From: Planctomycetota bacterium
GTDB lineage: Bacteria; Planctomycetota; Phycisphaerae; UBA1845
Length of the DNA: 33,194 nt
NCBI GenBank assembly: GCA_024280855.1
Contig: JAJRPG010000049.1
Span: 1 to 33,194 of the forward strand
Reading direction: 5' to 3'
A model generated the notes under the pieces. The model had not been told where the DNA came from and ran no database searches. It worked only from the letters and a program-made list of their open reading frames with translations. The translations under genes were made by a program, and so were the position numbers. Positions 1 to 8,393 of this stretch are shown in pieces; positions within the stretch are counted from its first letter, which is position 1; each line of letters begins with the position of its first letter.

Positions 1-136
1 ACTGGTTACGCGAGTTTCTAGTTCATCGAATCCAATTGCCCAATTTTTGGCCTCAGAAATTGAAATGGGCTACGCCAGCTTACACGTCCGCCCATATCTG
101 AACGATGGCTGAAAATGAGGATTCTTCAACAGGCTG
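1..136. mobile_element. Insertion-sequence end, left copy (partial)
   Basis: Bases 17-136 are an exact reverse complement of 33075-33194 at the other edge (120/120 identical by eye). Bases 1-16 probably belong to the same element but have no counterpart because the right copy runs off the window. The inner boundary is at 136, and the next four bases are CTAG. The right copy has TTAG at the same place. Identical ends that abut YTAG fit an IS5-like element (that family targets YTAR), but no transposase is visible here. The element splits the beta-helix gene on its right. It could also be another kind of dispersed repeat. Confidence 0.6.
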
Positions 137-1247
137 CTAGGTCCGTTGAAGTGATATCTGTGACAGCCAAATCATTTCCAGCATGTATCGCGGGTGAGTT
201 TGGCATGAGGCGCAGGTCGTCGTCTGCGGTTCCAGCAACTCCGTCAAATCCGAATGCATTAACGAACAGCGGGTCAGCGTCAATGTTGCTGCCTGCATCC
301 GTACCTAACGACGGATTCCACGCTGCACTGCCACCGCTGCCCGCCACATTACTGAAGGAGACTGTTGGCATGCGCCTGGTGCCGGTGTTGAATATCTCAT
401 CGGGGCTATCACCCCAGAGGATACAGTTGACTAACAGCGGCGGTGAGTTGCGGTTATTGTAAATCGCTCCACCTTTACCGCCACTGGCCGTGTTTCCGCT
501 GAACGTGCAGTTAGTAAAAATTGTTAAGCCGCCTGTATCGTTGAATACACCAGCACCGTTGTCTGTGGCAGTGTTGCCAGTGAATGTGCAATTGGTCAAC
601 GACGGACCTCTGCCGTTATTGTACATTCCGCCTCCATCATTAGCTGTGTTGCCTATGAAGGAACAGTTGGTCAATGTTGGACTTATACCGTTATGGTACA
701 TCCCGCCTCCAACACTTGCAGTATTGTTGATAAATGTACAGTTGATTACAGTTGGGTTGCCACCCAAATTGAACATGCCACCGCCAACGGGATATCCAAA
801 AGATGTCGAGTCACCAGTGCCTCCCGTAATCATGAAGCCATCCAGTACGGTCTCCGCTGTCTCCCCATTGACGCAGCGAACCACAGAGACCGTCTCACCT
901 GCAATCGGCACATTCGTCGCATCAATAATAGTCGTCGTCGCGCCATCCCGACTTCGCAGCGTGATAGCCTTACCTATAAAATCGATAGCTTCAAAGTAAG
1001 TCCCAGGCGCGACTTCGACCGTATCGCCATCTGCTGACGCGACAATGGCATCTTGTATTGCGCAGTAAGGATCAAAGGTGCTTCCGCTACCCGGCAATGG
1101 ACAGTTGTCGTCGTCCACATAAAGCGTAGTTTGGCCATTAGCCCCGCAGCACAAAGCCAGTGTAAACAGTAGCGCCAAACTAAAATGCTTTGGCGCAGCC
1201 ATAGGCTGTCGCACGTTGGCCGAAATTGTAGAAATCATCAACACCAT
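126..1247 (-). CDS. Secreted right-handed beta-helix repeat protein, C-terminus cut off by the insertion element
   Basis: About 373 aa. A signal peptide (hydrophobic LALLFTLALCC, likely cleaved after GANG) precedes a parallel beta-helix built from repeats of the type 'NCTFxGNTAxxGGGMYN', seen four to five times between about residues 150 and 270. This is the pattern of polymorphic outer-membrane and DUF1565-like planctomycete surface proteins. The final segment '...NSPAIHAGND...TSTDL' normally runs on into a 'DxxGNPR' strand. Here it stops after TDL and reads into the insertion end, which supplies the stop TGA. The gene is therefore 3'-truncated, and the last residues (AAC) are element-encoded. 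Start: ATG at 1247 has GAAGGGG just upstream. ATG at 1202 gives a tidier signal peptide but has no clear ribosome site. The role is presumably a cell-surface or secreted adhesin or polysaccharide-binding protein; the substrate is unknown. Confidence 0.75.
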   Translation of the reverse strand: MVLMISTISANVRQPMAAPKHFSLALLFTLALCCGANGQTTLYVDDDNCPLPGSGSTFDPYCAIQDAIVASADGDTVEVAPGTYFEAIDFIGKAITLRSRDGATTTIIDATNVPIAGETVSVVRCVNGETAETVLDGFMITGGTGDSTSFGYPVGGGMFNLGGNPTVINCTFINNTASVGGGMYHNGISPTLTNCSFIGNTANDGGGMYNNGRGPSLTNCTFTGNTATDNGAGVFNDTGGLTIFTNCTFSGNTASGGKGGAIYNNRNSPPLLVNCILWGDSPDEIFNTGTRRMPTVSFSNVAGSGGSAAWNPSLGTDAGSNIDADPLFVNAFGFDGVAGTADDDLRLMPNSPAIHAGNDLAVTDITSTDLAAC

Positions 1248-1351
1248 TTCCCCTTCACAAACATAACGAAATCCAACTGAACTGTGGCCATCCACGATAC
1301 CATCGAGTAGGCCCATATACAAGAAAAATCGAGCTTTCGACGTGAATTCCC

Positions 1352-1408
1352 GTAGGGCACGGTCGCTGATTCGCCGACCAAGGCGAAAGGTTGACCTGCC
1401 TGAACTAT
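1352..1408 (+). repeat. Dispersed repeat E, copy 1
   Basis: Two conserved blocks, GTAGGGCACGGTC (1352-1364) and a 26-bp block ending CCTGAACTAT (1383-1408), flank a variable middle. The same two blocks occur inverted at 10575-10629 and in shortened form at 32351-32383. It lies upstream of the beta-helix gene. The gap 1248-1765 also holds repeats C and D, and I see no gene in it. Confidence 0.7.
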
Positions 1409-1473
1409 GCAATCGCCAATAATACTTAAGACCTAAGATGGCCCAAGGTGTCCGTCATACTCGCGCAGCATTC

Positions 1474-1500
1474 CGTCATACCCGCGCAGGCGGGTATCCA
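1474..1500. repeat. Palindromic repeat C (CCCGC-type), copy 1
   Basis: A hairpin with arms ATACCCGC (1478-1485) and GCGGGTAT (1490-1497), framed by GTC and CCA. A partial tandem copy (CCGTCATACTCGCGCAG) lies just before it. Related palindromes are at 17254-17279, 24640-24665 and 32319-32344. This is the widespread 'GTCATxCCCGCG' intergenic repeat type. Confidence 0.75.
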
Positions 1501-1505
1501 TCCCG

Positions 1506-1541
1506 GTGCCCCATTCTTTGCCTACAGGCAAAGGGTGGGGG
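1506..1541 (+). repeat. Dispersed repeat D, copy 1
   Basis: The block GTGCCCCATTCTTTGCCTAC and the following AGGCAAAGGGTGGGG match the reverse complement of 7598-7633 with a few differences. The centre TTTGCCT/AGGCAAA (1518-1533) is self-complementary. It directly follows palindrome C. Confidence 0.65.
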
Positions 1542-1765
1542 AAGGATAAACAACAATAATCCCCTAGAACGTCCGAAAATATACGCTAATTCTCACAGAA
1601 AAGCCTATTTGAGACATATTCTGCAATATATATTGCCTATTATTGCTTTCTGCATTGACGAACAATAATACCGTGCTATAGTTAGGTAGATGTTAGGTTA
1701 GAGGCTCAAGCTTGATTGCCTCAATAAGCCATGCGGCATTGATCGGATCAGAAGGAGTAAAGAAG

Positions 1766-3235
1766 ATGGTCAGAAACATTGAATCGTCCCCAGCAAGCGA
1801 CCTGAAGTTGATGAGTCCCCAAAGCAAAGCTTCCAAAATCAAAATCAAGGTTAGCCCATCCATTTCCATGCGAATTTCGAGCGTGAAATCGTCCACGCTG
1901 CCGCGCATGACCCGCCGGGTTAGCGACATAGCCTTGAACTTTGGCTTGCCGCTTCAAAAGCATCGTTCGACATTAATAAAGTCTACCTCGCTTTCACTAA
2001 AACCCGCACAGGTAGTCGTCGTCTTGGGCGCGTCAGGCTCCGGTAAGACAACTGCCCTCGGTGAGATTGAGCGGCGCATCGGTGGAGGCTGCGTCGTGGA
2101 CCGTACCAGATTTCCCAAAGACTCCGCTATCGTCGATGCCATCGCCCCCTGGGGCACGCTTGAAGAAGCTACCTCACTTTTGACCACCTGCGGGCTAGGT
2201 GAGGCCAGGCTTTGGCTTCGACCTTACGCAGAACTGTCAGCCGGGGAACAATTTCGAGCACGCTTAGCCAAGAGTCTGGCCTTGCACCAACGAAGTGCCA
2301 CGACGATGCCACTATTGTGCGATGAGTTTACCACAACCCTGCATCGAAGGTCGGCAAAATCTATTAGCTTTAATTTGAGAAAAATAGTTTCACGTCACAA
2401 CATGACGGTCATACTCGCGTGCAACAATGAAGACATACTCGCGGACCTTCGCCCCGATCTTATTTTGCATATGAAGGGGCAAGGCGAAACCAGTGTTCAA
2501 TCTCAATCATCAACACGTCGTCATGGCCCATCTATAAAGCGGCGATTGCATATCGAGCGAGGTTGCGTGCGTGATTACGACGTATTTTCAGCGATGCACT
2601 ATCGGAAATCTGACGAGCTAGGCTTCGTAGACAAAATTTTCGTCATGAGAGATGGCCAAGACGGTGAACTTGTGGGCATCGTCGTGTACGCGATGAGCGC
2701 ATTAGAATTATCACTAAGAAATCAGGCGACCAAAGGCTGGTTCAAAAGAAATCCAGGTCGCGTGAATCGACATTTGCGTACCCTGCGCCGATTGATCATT
2801 CACCCCGACCTGCGTGGCTGCGGTTTGGGCCATTATTTCGTTAGAAAAACGCTTCCAATGGTCGGTACAAAATGCGTCGAATGCCTAGCGGCTATGGGTG
2901 AGTTCAATCCCGTGTTTGAAAAAGCCGGTATGAAACGAATTGGCCAATACGAATTATCAGCCAAACGTAAAGCCGCGATGGCTAGGCTAACTCAGCTAGG
3001 CGTGGACTCCAATCGTCATGATTTTTCTCGACAAGTAGCCCGCCGGCCTAGCGTGCGGCGCATCGTCGCGGAGATGGTGTACGGCTGGTACGTCGCAACG
3101 ACTACCGAAGCCGACGTGCGTATGAGGCGGCAATCAACTCAGTCCTTAGCCCACATATTTCGCAGCCTCATCGCACGTCGGCCGGTATATTATTTGTGGA
3201 AAAAAAGTCCTACGATTTGTGTCGGTCGAAATTAA
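1766..3235 (+). CDS. ABC-type ATPase fused to a GNAT (Mom-like) acetyltransferase domain
   Basis: About 489 aa. The N-terminal half is an ABC ATPase with Walker A GASGSGKTT (residues 88-96), signature LSAGEQ (157-162) and Walker B LLCDEF (183-188). No membrane segments are seen, so it is not a transporter. The C-terminal half has a GNAT core: an 'HYR' segment, strand 'GELVGIVVY', acetyl-CoA-loop-like RLIIHPDLRGCGLGH (about 342-356) and 'FNPVFEKAGM'. This arrangement matches COG2401 (ABC-type ATPase fused to a predicted acetyltransferase domain). The HYR...GELVG layout also recalls phage Mu Mom, a GNAT-fold DNA-adenine modifier, but that link is my inference. The first ~75 residues are basic and Ser-rich, without a recognised domain. 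Start: ATG 1766 has GGAG eight bases upstream; an in-frame start at 1712 has none. It stands alone, convergent with dapL. Substrate unknown; RNA, DNA and protein are all possible. Confidence 0.8.
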   Translation: MVRNIESSPASDLKLMSPQSKASKIKIKVSPSISMRISSVKSSTLPRMTRRVSDIALNFGLPLQKHRSTLIKSTSLSLKPAQVVVVLGASGSGKTTALGEIERRIGGGCVVDRTRFPKDSAIVDAIAPWGTLEEATSLLTTCGLGEARLWLRPYAELSAGEQFRARLAKSLALHQRSATTMPLLCDEFTTTLHRRSAKSISFNLRKIVSRHNMTVILACNNEDILADLRPDLILHMKGQGETSVQSQSSTRRHGPSIKRRLHIERGCVRDYDVFSAMHYRKSDELGFVDKIFVMRDGQDGELVGIVVYAMSALELSLRNQATKGWFKRNPGRVNRHLRTLRRLIIHPDLRGCGLGHYFVRKTLPMVGTKCVECLAAMGEFNPVFEKAGMKRIGQYELSAKRKAAMARLTQLGVDSNRHDFSRQVARRPSVRRIVAEMVYGWYVATTTEADVRMRRQSTQSLAHIFRSLIARRPVYYLWKKSPTICVGRN

Positions 3236-3259
3236 CGTCCTGCTTCCTTCCACCCCGCG

Positions 3260-3295
3260 CCCATCGGGCATGGTCGCCCTGCCATGCCCGGTGGG
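3260..3295. terminator. Hairpin between convergent genes, possible bidirectional terminator
   Basis: Arms 3260-3273 and 3282-3295 pair over 14 bp with one G-T-type mismatch (GGGCATGG/CCATGCCC core). It sits 24 bases after the ABC-GNAT stop and about 200 bases past the dapL stop on the other strand. No strong T run follows on either strand, so termination is a guess from position. The remainder of 3296-3494 shows nothing clear. Confidence 0.4.
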
Positions 3296-3494
3296 CATCC
3301 CTCCTATTTTAGAGAGGGGCGAGAGTCGGAGAGTTCCGCTATTATTTGTGAAGATTATTATGGAAAATAACGAAAAAAACATTTCGCCATGCCGTCGAAA
3401 AAACCCGTGTGATCGACCGACGAGCATAGCAAGTTCTCGGATAGTTTTCACTCATGATCGACATAGCCCGGTTCGTCAGCCCAAAAAACGCCCG

Positions 3495-4661
3495 TTACCA
3501 GGATAATTTGGCAATGCGCGCCGCGGCTTCACGGACGCGATCTTCGTTTACGGTGAGTGAAAATCTGACGAAGCCCTCGCCGGTTTCGCCGAACCCTGCG
3601 CCGGGAATGACGACGATGTCCGCTTCGTCCAAAAGTCGGGTGGCGACCGACCAGGAATCATGGCCTGGGGGGCACTTCGCCCATAGGTAAAAGGTAGCCC
3701 GCGGTGGCGTGACGTCCCAGCCAGCTTCTCGTAGTGCCGAGACGATGACATCTCGGCGCTGACGATACATGTTTCGTAGCTCTACGATTTCCGGCCTATC
3801 GAAACCTTCCATAGCGGCGATTCCCGCTCGTTGGATTGGCTCGAACATGCCGGAATCCAAATTGCTCTTGATCTTAGCTAGGGCAGCCAAGGTGTCCGCG
3901 TGACCAACTGCAAACGCCGTTCGCCAGCCAGTCATATTGAAGGTTTTGGAGAGTGAGTGAAACTCGATGGCTACATCCTTGGCCCCGTCAACTTGTAAAA
4001 TACTCGGCGGCGGCTCGTCGAAATATACTTCACCGTAAGCGCTATCGTGGGCGAGTAGAATGTCGTTGGCTTTGGCGAAGGCGATGGCTTGCTCAAAAAA
4101 GTCTAGGCTCGCGCAGGCGGATGTGGGATTGTTGGGATAGTTAATCCACATGAGTTTCGCTTGGCGACAAACTTCTGCCGGGATTTTTGTGAGGTCGGGC
4201 AGCCAATTGTTGGATTCGGTGAGCGGCATGGTATGCGTGACACCGCCAGCGAAGATGGTTCCGCTTTCGTAGACGGGATAGCCTGGCTGCGGGACGAGAA
4301 CGATGTCGGCGGGGTTAATGACGGCGAGGGGCAAATGGCCAATGCCTTCCTTTGAGCCGAGCAGGGCGATGACTTCGTTTTCCGGGTTTATAGTGACACC
4401 GAAACGGCACTTCATGTAATGGGCAGCCGCTCGACGATATTCGATGAGGCCTATGGTGGGGGTGTAGTTGTAGCTGCCGGGGGTGGACAGGGCGCTGGCT
4501 GTGGTATCAAGAATGAACGCGGGTGTCGGCAGGTCCGGGTCGCCCACGCCGAAGTCGATGACGTCTCGGCCTTGGGCCATGGCTGCGCGCTTAGCTTGGT
4601 CTATCTTTACAAACAGGTAGGGTGGGAGTTTCGATAATCTATCCGCACGAATATTTAACAC
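3495..4661 (-). CDS. dapL: LL-diaminopimelate aminotransferase-like PLP enzyme
   Basis: 388 aa, fold-type I class I/II aminotransferase of usual length. Visible features are an N-terminal 'DFGVGDPDLPTP', 'NYPNNPTSA' (about 174-182), the cofactor segment 'HDSAYGEVYFD' and the PLP-lysine motif SLSKTFNMTGWR with Lys239. The NMTGWR form and the opening 'ADRLSKLPPYLF' are typical of DapL, which converts tetrahydrodipicolinate to LL-diaminopimelate using glutamate, for lysine and peptidoglycan. An aspartate or alanine aminotransferase of the same subfamily cannot be excluded. Start: a GTG at 4661 with a perfect GGAGG six bases upstream. It lies 95 bp downstream of the 838-aa surface protein on the same strand and probably has its own promoter. 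Confidence 0.78.
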   Translation of the reverse strand: MLNIRADRLSKLPPYLFVKIDQAKRAAMAQGRDVIDFGVGDPDLPTPAFILDTTASALSTPGSYNYTPTIGLIEYRRAAAHYMKCRFGVTINPENEVIALLGSKEGIGHLPLAVINPADIVLVPQPGYPVYESGTIFAGGVTHTMPLTESNNWLPDLTKIPAEVCRQAKLMWINYPNNPTSACASLDFFEQAIAFAKANDILLAHDSAYGEVYFDEPPPSILQVDGAKDVAIEFHSLSKTFNMTGWRTAFAVGHADTLAALAKIKSNLDSGMFEPIQRAGIAAMEGFDRPEIVELRNMYRQRRDVIVSALREAGWDVTPPRATFYLWAKCPPGHDSWSVATRLLDEADIVVIPGAGFGETGEGFVRFSLTVNEDRVREAAARIAKLSW

Positions 4662-4667
4662 GGCTAA

Positions 4668-4672
4668 CCTCC
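4668..4672 (-). promoter_or_regulatory. Ribosome binding site GGAGG fixing the dapL GTG start
   Basis: GGAGG on the minus strand, six bases before the GTG at 4661. No ATG in this frame has a comparable site. Confidence 0.75.
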
Positions 4673-4756
4673 GCCATAAATTTAACTCAATCGGGTCGTT
4701 CCCCTAAGCATGAGCTAGGTTATGCCGGTGGTCGGCTGCGTCAATGGCGACGACTT

Positions 4757-7273
4757 CTATGGACAGTCTTGCGGTGCGGGGTGTGGGTATGGCACACCTT
4801 GGAACGCGAGGGCGAAAGCGAGAACATCGGACGCGTTGATGATTCCGTTGGGGTTAGCCGGGATAAGGTCTATGCGCGTGAAGTGGGGGGCTGTCGGGTC
4901 AAGTTGGAACTTCTTTATGGAAGCTAAGATGTCGTTGGCGGTGACGAGTCCGTCGGGGCCACTCCAATTGTTCGTGTTGCCATCGAAGGTTCCGACGGCG
5001 TCGCCGTAGAATCTTGGCGAGGGGGTTGGCGTGGTCGCTACGATGGTGGCGACGCCGAAGTTTAGGTCGTCGGTGGTTGGGGCGATGTCGTAGAAATTGC
5101 CTGGTGCGATGATACAGCCGCCGACGTATACGAGTGATTCGGTCCAGTCACGAAAAACGGGGTTGTCAACGAGTTGTGACACACCGTTGGCATCTGGGGC
5201 CGCGATGTATTTGTCGGCTATTTGACCGGCTAGGCCAAGGACGGTTACGCGGAAAGCTGTAGCTGTTGCCCCATCTATGCTAGGGTCAAAAGTGATGTAT
5301 CTGTCTCGTGTGTCGTCTAGTGGGGCTGAGGTGACAAGTATGTTGGTGGGTGGTAGGTCATCAATGGGGAATGTCGCGCCAGTTCCATCTACTAGGTAGG
5401 TCTCAGCGGTATTGTTGGTCAGTGATATTTGATATAGGCCGTCTGCATCCGGAGGAATGTTTAGGATGATTGTTCCTATATAGTTTCCGGAGGCGTCTGG
5501 TTCGGCTACGGATATACCGATCGAAGTATTTTCGAATGCATAGTCTAATCCGGGGAATGTTACGTCAGCGATAGTTGTAATGTTTTTGAATACATAATCG
5601 GGATTATTTTTGCATAAGCCGTTATCGATAGGGTCACAGGGGCCATTGTCACAATTGCATCCGCTAGTAACGCCAATCCGTTTTACAATGAATGCGCCGT
5701 CGCTGCAGGTGTTACCGCTGTTGGGGCAGCCATCTGGCGTGGCAAAATTCATTGGCTGAATGTCACCGCCGATTCCGTTGCTGTAGCTTGCGCCGTCTAT
5801 TTTTGCGTGGACCGCTTGCAGCTCGCCATCACCCACTCCAAACCAATTGGTTACTAACATATTTAGTTCTAAAACTGCGCCGCCGGGTGGCACGATGTAG
5901 AAATCGCCGAACTGTCTACCTTCAGTGGTTACATTTGAACTGTCTGGGGGTAACGGTGTTAGCGTGAGACTGCCGCAGTGAGCATTTTGCTCGCATTCAT
6001 CTGGAATAGAATTTAAGTTGCAATCGCTACTTGTGCCAATCGTAATGTCGCAAATATCCTGGACACTGTTGTTGTTGCAATCGCTCTGTGATTCGCATTC
6101 GTCTGGAATCTGATTGCTGTTGCAATCCAGGCTTGATCCTGCCGCAATTTCACAAACATCGCCCACTCCATTGTTCTGGCAATCGTCTTGGTTTGTATTA
6201 GGCATGTCGCAATTATCGCATACATCACCGATTGAATCTCCGTCCGAATCTGCTTGAGGAAAATTAGGCGCGCTTGGACAATTATCGCAGGCATCACCGA
6301 TAGTGTCGTTATCTATATCTGCCTGATTAGCATTGTTATCAAAGGGGCAGTTATCATTGATGTCAGGAATACCATCGCCATCGCGATTAGAGAGGTCTAA
6401 GGCAATTCCGCTAGCGGGCAAATCTTCTCCGTTGTTCATAAGATTTACATATATTTCAATGTTACTACCATCGAGGTTTGCTCTATTGATGCTACCACCG
6501 AATTCATCGTTTAATACCTCGTTTGAGGACCAGTAGACTTTTCCGGCAAGCTGGTCTATTGCGATTTGATTTGGAAATAATCCACCAAGTACGATTGTCT
6601 CAACCGTGTTGGTTCCGTCGTTTAACCAGCGATGTACTCTGCCTTCAAAACCCAGGCCGAATTGCTCTGTAAAGTATATGTCCTGTGTCTGTGTATTGAT
6701 CGCAATCCCAAGTATTGGGTTAGCTGCCCCTGTTCTGGATTGCACGTTTGATGTATCCGTTATCAAGAATCGCTTAACAAAAATTTTGCTTTCAACCCAA
6801 TATAGATACCCTCTCGTTGAATCCATCTCTAAAGCACCGACTTCTGCAACGAGAGAATAAAAATTTTCAACAGATGACCCATCAAGATTAGCTCGCATAA
6901 TACTGAACCTACTTTTAAATAAATTATTGACGGACCAATACATTTTTCCGTTCGGTAAATCCAATGCCAAGCCACCTATATGTTCGCTAGTGTCAACAAT
7001 TACTATGTTGACCAAGTTTGTGCCGTCAAGATTTGCACGGTAAATTGTGCGGAATCTTCTTAGGTACATTGTGCTTTGGCTAACGTCGAGCTTTATGTAT
7101 TCGAAAGAGGTAGACAGTACCGTTTCTTTAGCGGTTCCGTCAAGATTACCCCTTCTGATTGCACCGACGCTGGCACTTTGCGACCAGTATACTTTTGCTT
7201 GGCCGTTAACTGGAATTGGTAATGCAACTACAATCAAGAATGCACAAAGTGGTTTTACGTGTCTTGATGCCAT
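4757..7273 (-). CDS. Secreted YWTD-like propeller / TSP3 / cohesin-like / dockerin-like surface protein
   Basis: 838 aa. Signal peptide 1-24 (cut after VNG). Residues ~25-295 hold repeats such as 'GKMYWS...RANLDGS' and 'GKVYWSSNEV', typical of LDL-receptor YWTD-type beta-propellers. Residues ~296-360 are thrombospondin type-3 calcium repeats (DxDxDxxGDxCDNCP). Residues ~360-435 hold 'DCNSNQIPDECE'-type Asn/Cys units common in planctomycetes. Residues ~440-655 are a beta-sandwich resembling the exported protein at 24786-25547. The last ~90 residues contain two Ca-loop-like helices, 'GPDGLVTANDILASIKKFQ' and 'NPNGIINASDVLAFALAFQ', as in type-I dockerins. ATG 7273 is preceded by AGGGAG at six bases. 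It probably sits in an extracellular matrix or surface complex. Partners are unknown; the cohesin-like proteins in this window are natural candidates. Confidence 0.8.
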   Translation of the reverse strand: MASRHVKPLCAFLIVVALPIPVNGQAKVYWSQSASVGAIRRGNLDGTAKETVLSTSFEYIKLDVSQSTMYLRRFRTIYRANLDGTNLVNIVIVDTSEHIGGLALDLPNGKMYWSVNNLFKSRFSIMRANLDGSSVENFYSLVAEVGALEMDSTRGYLYWVESKIFVKRFLITDTSNVQSRTGAANPILGIAINTQTQDIYFTEQFGLGFEGRVHRWLNDGTNTVETIVLGGLFPNQIAIDQLAGKVYWSSNEVLNDEFGGSINRANLDGSNIEIYVNLMNNGEDLPASGIALDLSNRDGDGIPDINDNCPFDNNANQADIDNDTIGDACDNCPSAPNFPQADSDGDSIGDVCDNCDMPNTNQDDCQNNGVGDVCEIAAGSSLDCNSNQIPDECESQSDCNNNSVQDICDITIGTSSDCNLNSIPDECEQNAHCGSLTLTPLPPDSSNVTTEGRQFGDFYIVPPGGAVLELNMLVTNWFGVGDGELQAVHAKIDGASYSNGIGGDIQPMNFATPDGCPNSGNTCSDGAFIVKRIGVTSGCNCDNGPCDPIDNGLCKNNPDYVFKNITTIADVTFPGLDYAFENTSIGISVAEPDASGNYIGTIILNIPPDADGLYQISLTNNTAETYLVDGTGATFPIDDLPPTNILVTSAPLDDTRDRYITFDPSIDGATATAFRVTVLGLAGQIADKYIAAPDANGVSQLVDNPVFRDWTESLVYVGGCIIAPGNFYDIAPTTDDLNFGVATIVATTPTPSPRFYGDAVGTFDGNTNNWSGPDGLVTANDILASIKKFQLDPTAPHFTRIDLIPANPNGIINASDVLAFALAFQGVPYPHPAPQDCP

Positions 7274-7597
7274 GACTGTCTCCCTACTTGAGAACCTACT
7301 TCTGCTGCCGACCAGGAAAAGATGATGGGTTCAATGTAACCTTGTAACCTCCGATAATCAAGGATAATACATTTAATATTGAATTTGAATTAGCTACGTC
7401 TGGGTGGATTATTGGCGGGCTGGGGGGCGATATTGGCGGTAGGAAGGTGGAGTGGGAGTGAATTCCCGCTCTTGAAGTGCATCGGGACGGGAATGGCGGT
7501 GTCGTGACGCGAATTGTTCGATGAAGACACGGGTCGCTGGCGCTCGCCGCTCGGTTTGTCTTGATGATATTCTATGTCTAATTAGCCACTGCTCTTT

Positions 7598-7633
7598 CCC
7601 TCACCCTTAGCCAGTAGGCAAAGAATGGGGCAC
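7598..7633 (-). repeat. Dispersed repeat D, copy 2
   Basis: The reverse complement reads GTGCCCCATTCTTTGCCTAC followed by a TGGCTAAGGGTGAGGG tail, matching 1506-1541 with a few substitutions in the second half. Confidence 0.65.
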
Positions 7634-7657
7634 TCGTTGCCTGTCCTTAAATATTGC

Positions 7658-7683
7658 CCGCAGGCTTGCGCCGTGCGGCTCTG
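7658..7683 (+). repeat. Dispersed repeat B, copy 1
   Basis: 26 bp identical to 29986-30011: CCGCAGGCTTGCGCCG followed by TGCGGCTCTG. The ends CCGCA/TGCGG can pair. It resembles repeat A (8365-8393) in overall plan, so both may be variants of one palindromic family. Confidence 0.7.
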
Positions 7684-7877
7684 GTGGTGTCGAAAAGTTC
7701 GAGGTATGAGGTGTTGGTATTCGTTGAGAACGGACTGGCAACCCGTCCGGCGTGGTCGGGATATTTACAACCGGACGGGCAGCCGAGTGTCCATGATTAT
7801 TGTCGGTGCGAAATGGTGGGTTGGTGTATGGGGTTTGAGCCTCATTTTATGAGCGTGGCAAAGTTGGAAAAGGCTTG

Positions 7878-8300
7878 TTATTTGGCAGGTAAAGCTGTTT
7901 TTGGGGTATATCGGAAGATTCTGAGCAGAAGGCCAAAAATGACGGGGGTTCCAACGGCTAGCCATACTGGCCAGCATAGGAAGATCATGGCGGTGGTGGC
8001 AGATTGGCTACGGAAGATGGCGGCGTAATAAATGCCTGAGGTGGAAAGTGTCATGATTATGGCATTTGCGGAGGCCGGTTTGGAAATGGCGTGGTTGCCG
8101 TCGATACGCAAACGGTGAGAGACCATTTTGTAAATTAAGATGAAGGGCAAAGTCGCCCAGACCATAAAAGCGATGGAGGCTAGTGATAGCTGAGCGTGGC
8201 TGGCGTAGAGCATCATGCCGAGTGTGCTTAGTAGGCCAAGGGATAGGGCGAGGCGTTCGATGATTCGGTGGGGTTTAGGCATATTGGTTTGCGAATTCAT
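7878..8300 (-). CDS. Small four-helix integral membrane protein of unknown function
   Basis: 140 aa. Four hydrophobic stretches are visible at about residues 15-34, 38-58, 78-96 and 103-127, with a basic loop 'KMVSHRLRIDGNH' between the second and third. I recognise no family. It has no signal peptide and no Cys pairs. It starts 93 bases after the S46 peptidase stop on the same strand, and repeat A lies in that gap, so co-transcription is possible but not shown. No strong ribosome site precedes the ATG at 8300. Confidence 0.65.
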   Translation of the reverse strand: MNSQTNMPKPHRIIERLALSLGLLSTLGMMLYASHAQLSLASIAFMVWATLPFILIYKMVSHRLRIDGNHAISKPASANAIIMTLSTSGIYYAAIFRSQSATTAMIFLCWPVWLAVGTPVIFGLLLRIFRYTPKTALPAK

Positions 8301-8364
8301 TAGGATGCGTGAAGATAAATTTCTTAATAATGGCCAATAGTATTTTATGCTCTAATAGTTCCAG

Positions 8365-8393
8365 AGTCCTCGCGGGCTGAAGCCCGCGGCTCG
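8365..8393. repeat. Palindromic repeat A, copy 1
   Basis: 29 bp, AGTCCTCGCGGGCTGAAGCC then CGCGGCTCG, with perfect arms CGCGGGCT (8371-8378) and AGCCCGCG (8381-8388). It abuts the stop codon of the S46 peptidase and could stabilise or terminate that transcript, but no T run follows. The other copy, with one difference, is at 27493-27521. Confidence 0.75.

Larger units (their letters stand above)
7274..7877. other. Gene-free stretch with repeats
   Basis: About 600 bases between the start of the 838-aa gene and the end of the 4-TM gene. It holds repeat D (7598-7633) and repeat B (7658-7683), plus a CCGTCCGG...CCGGACGG pairing at about 7744-7780. The plus-strand reading frames here run through the repeats and look non-coding. 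The promoter of the 838-aa gene should lie near 7280-7400; I could not pick out a convincing one. Confidence 0.5.

Noticed and set aside
490-999. 169-codon plus-strand frame opposite the beta-helix gene
   Set aside because: Repetitive Pro/Leu shadow of the Asn/Thr-rich repeats on the other strand.
1352-1541. CRISPR array
   Set aside because: Repeats C, D and E cluster here but are different families with no regular spacing, and no cas gene is in the window.
1766-3235. ABC transporter
   Set aside because: No membrane helices and no permease neighbour; the ATPase is fused to a GNAT domain instead.
7625-8028. Plus-strand frames in the 7.3-8.0 kb gap
   Set aside because: They run through repeats D and B and into the antisense of the 4-TM gene.
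8365-8393. Classic rho-independent terminator after the S46 gene
   Set aside because: The hairpin is strong but no T run follows on the minus strand; kept as repeat A only.
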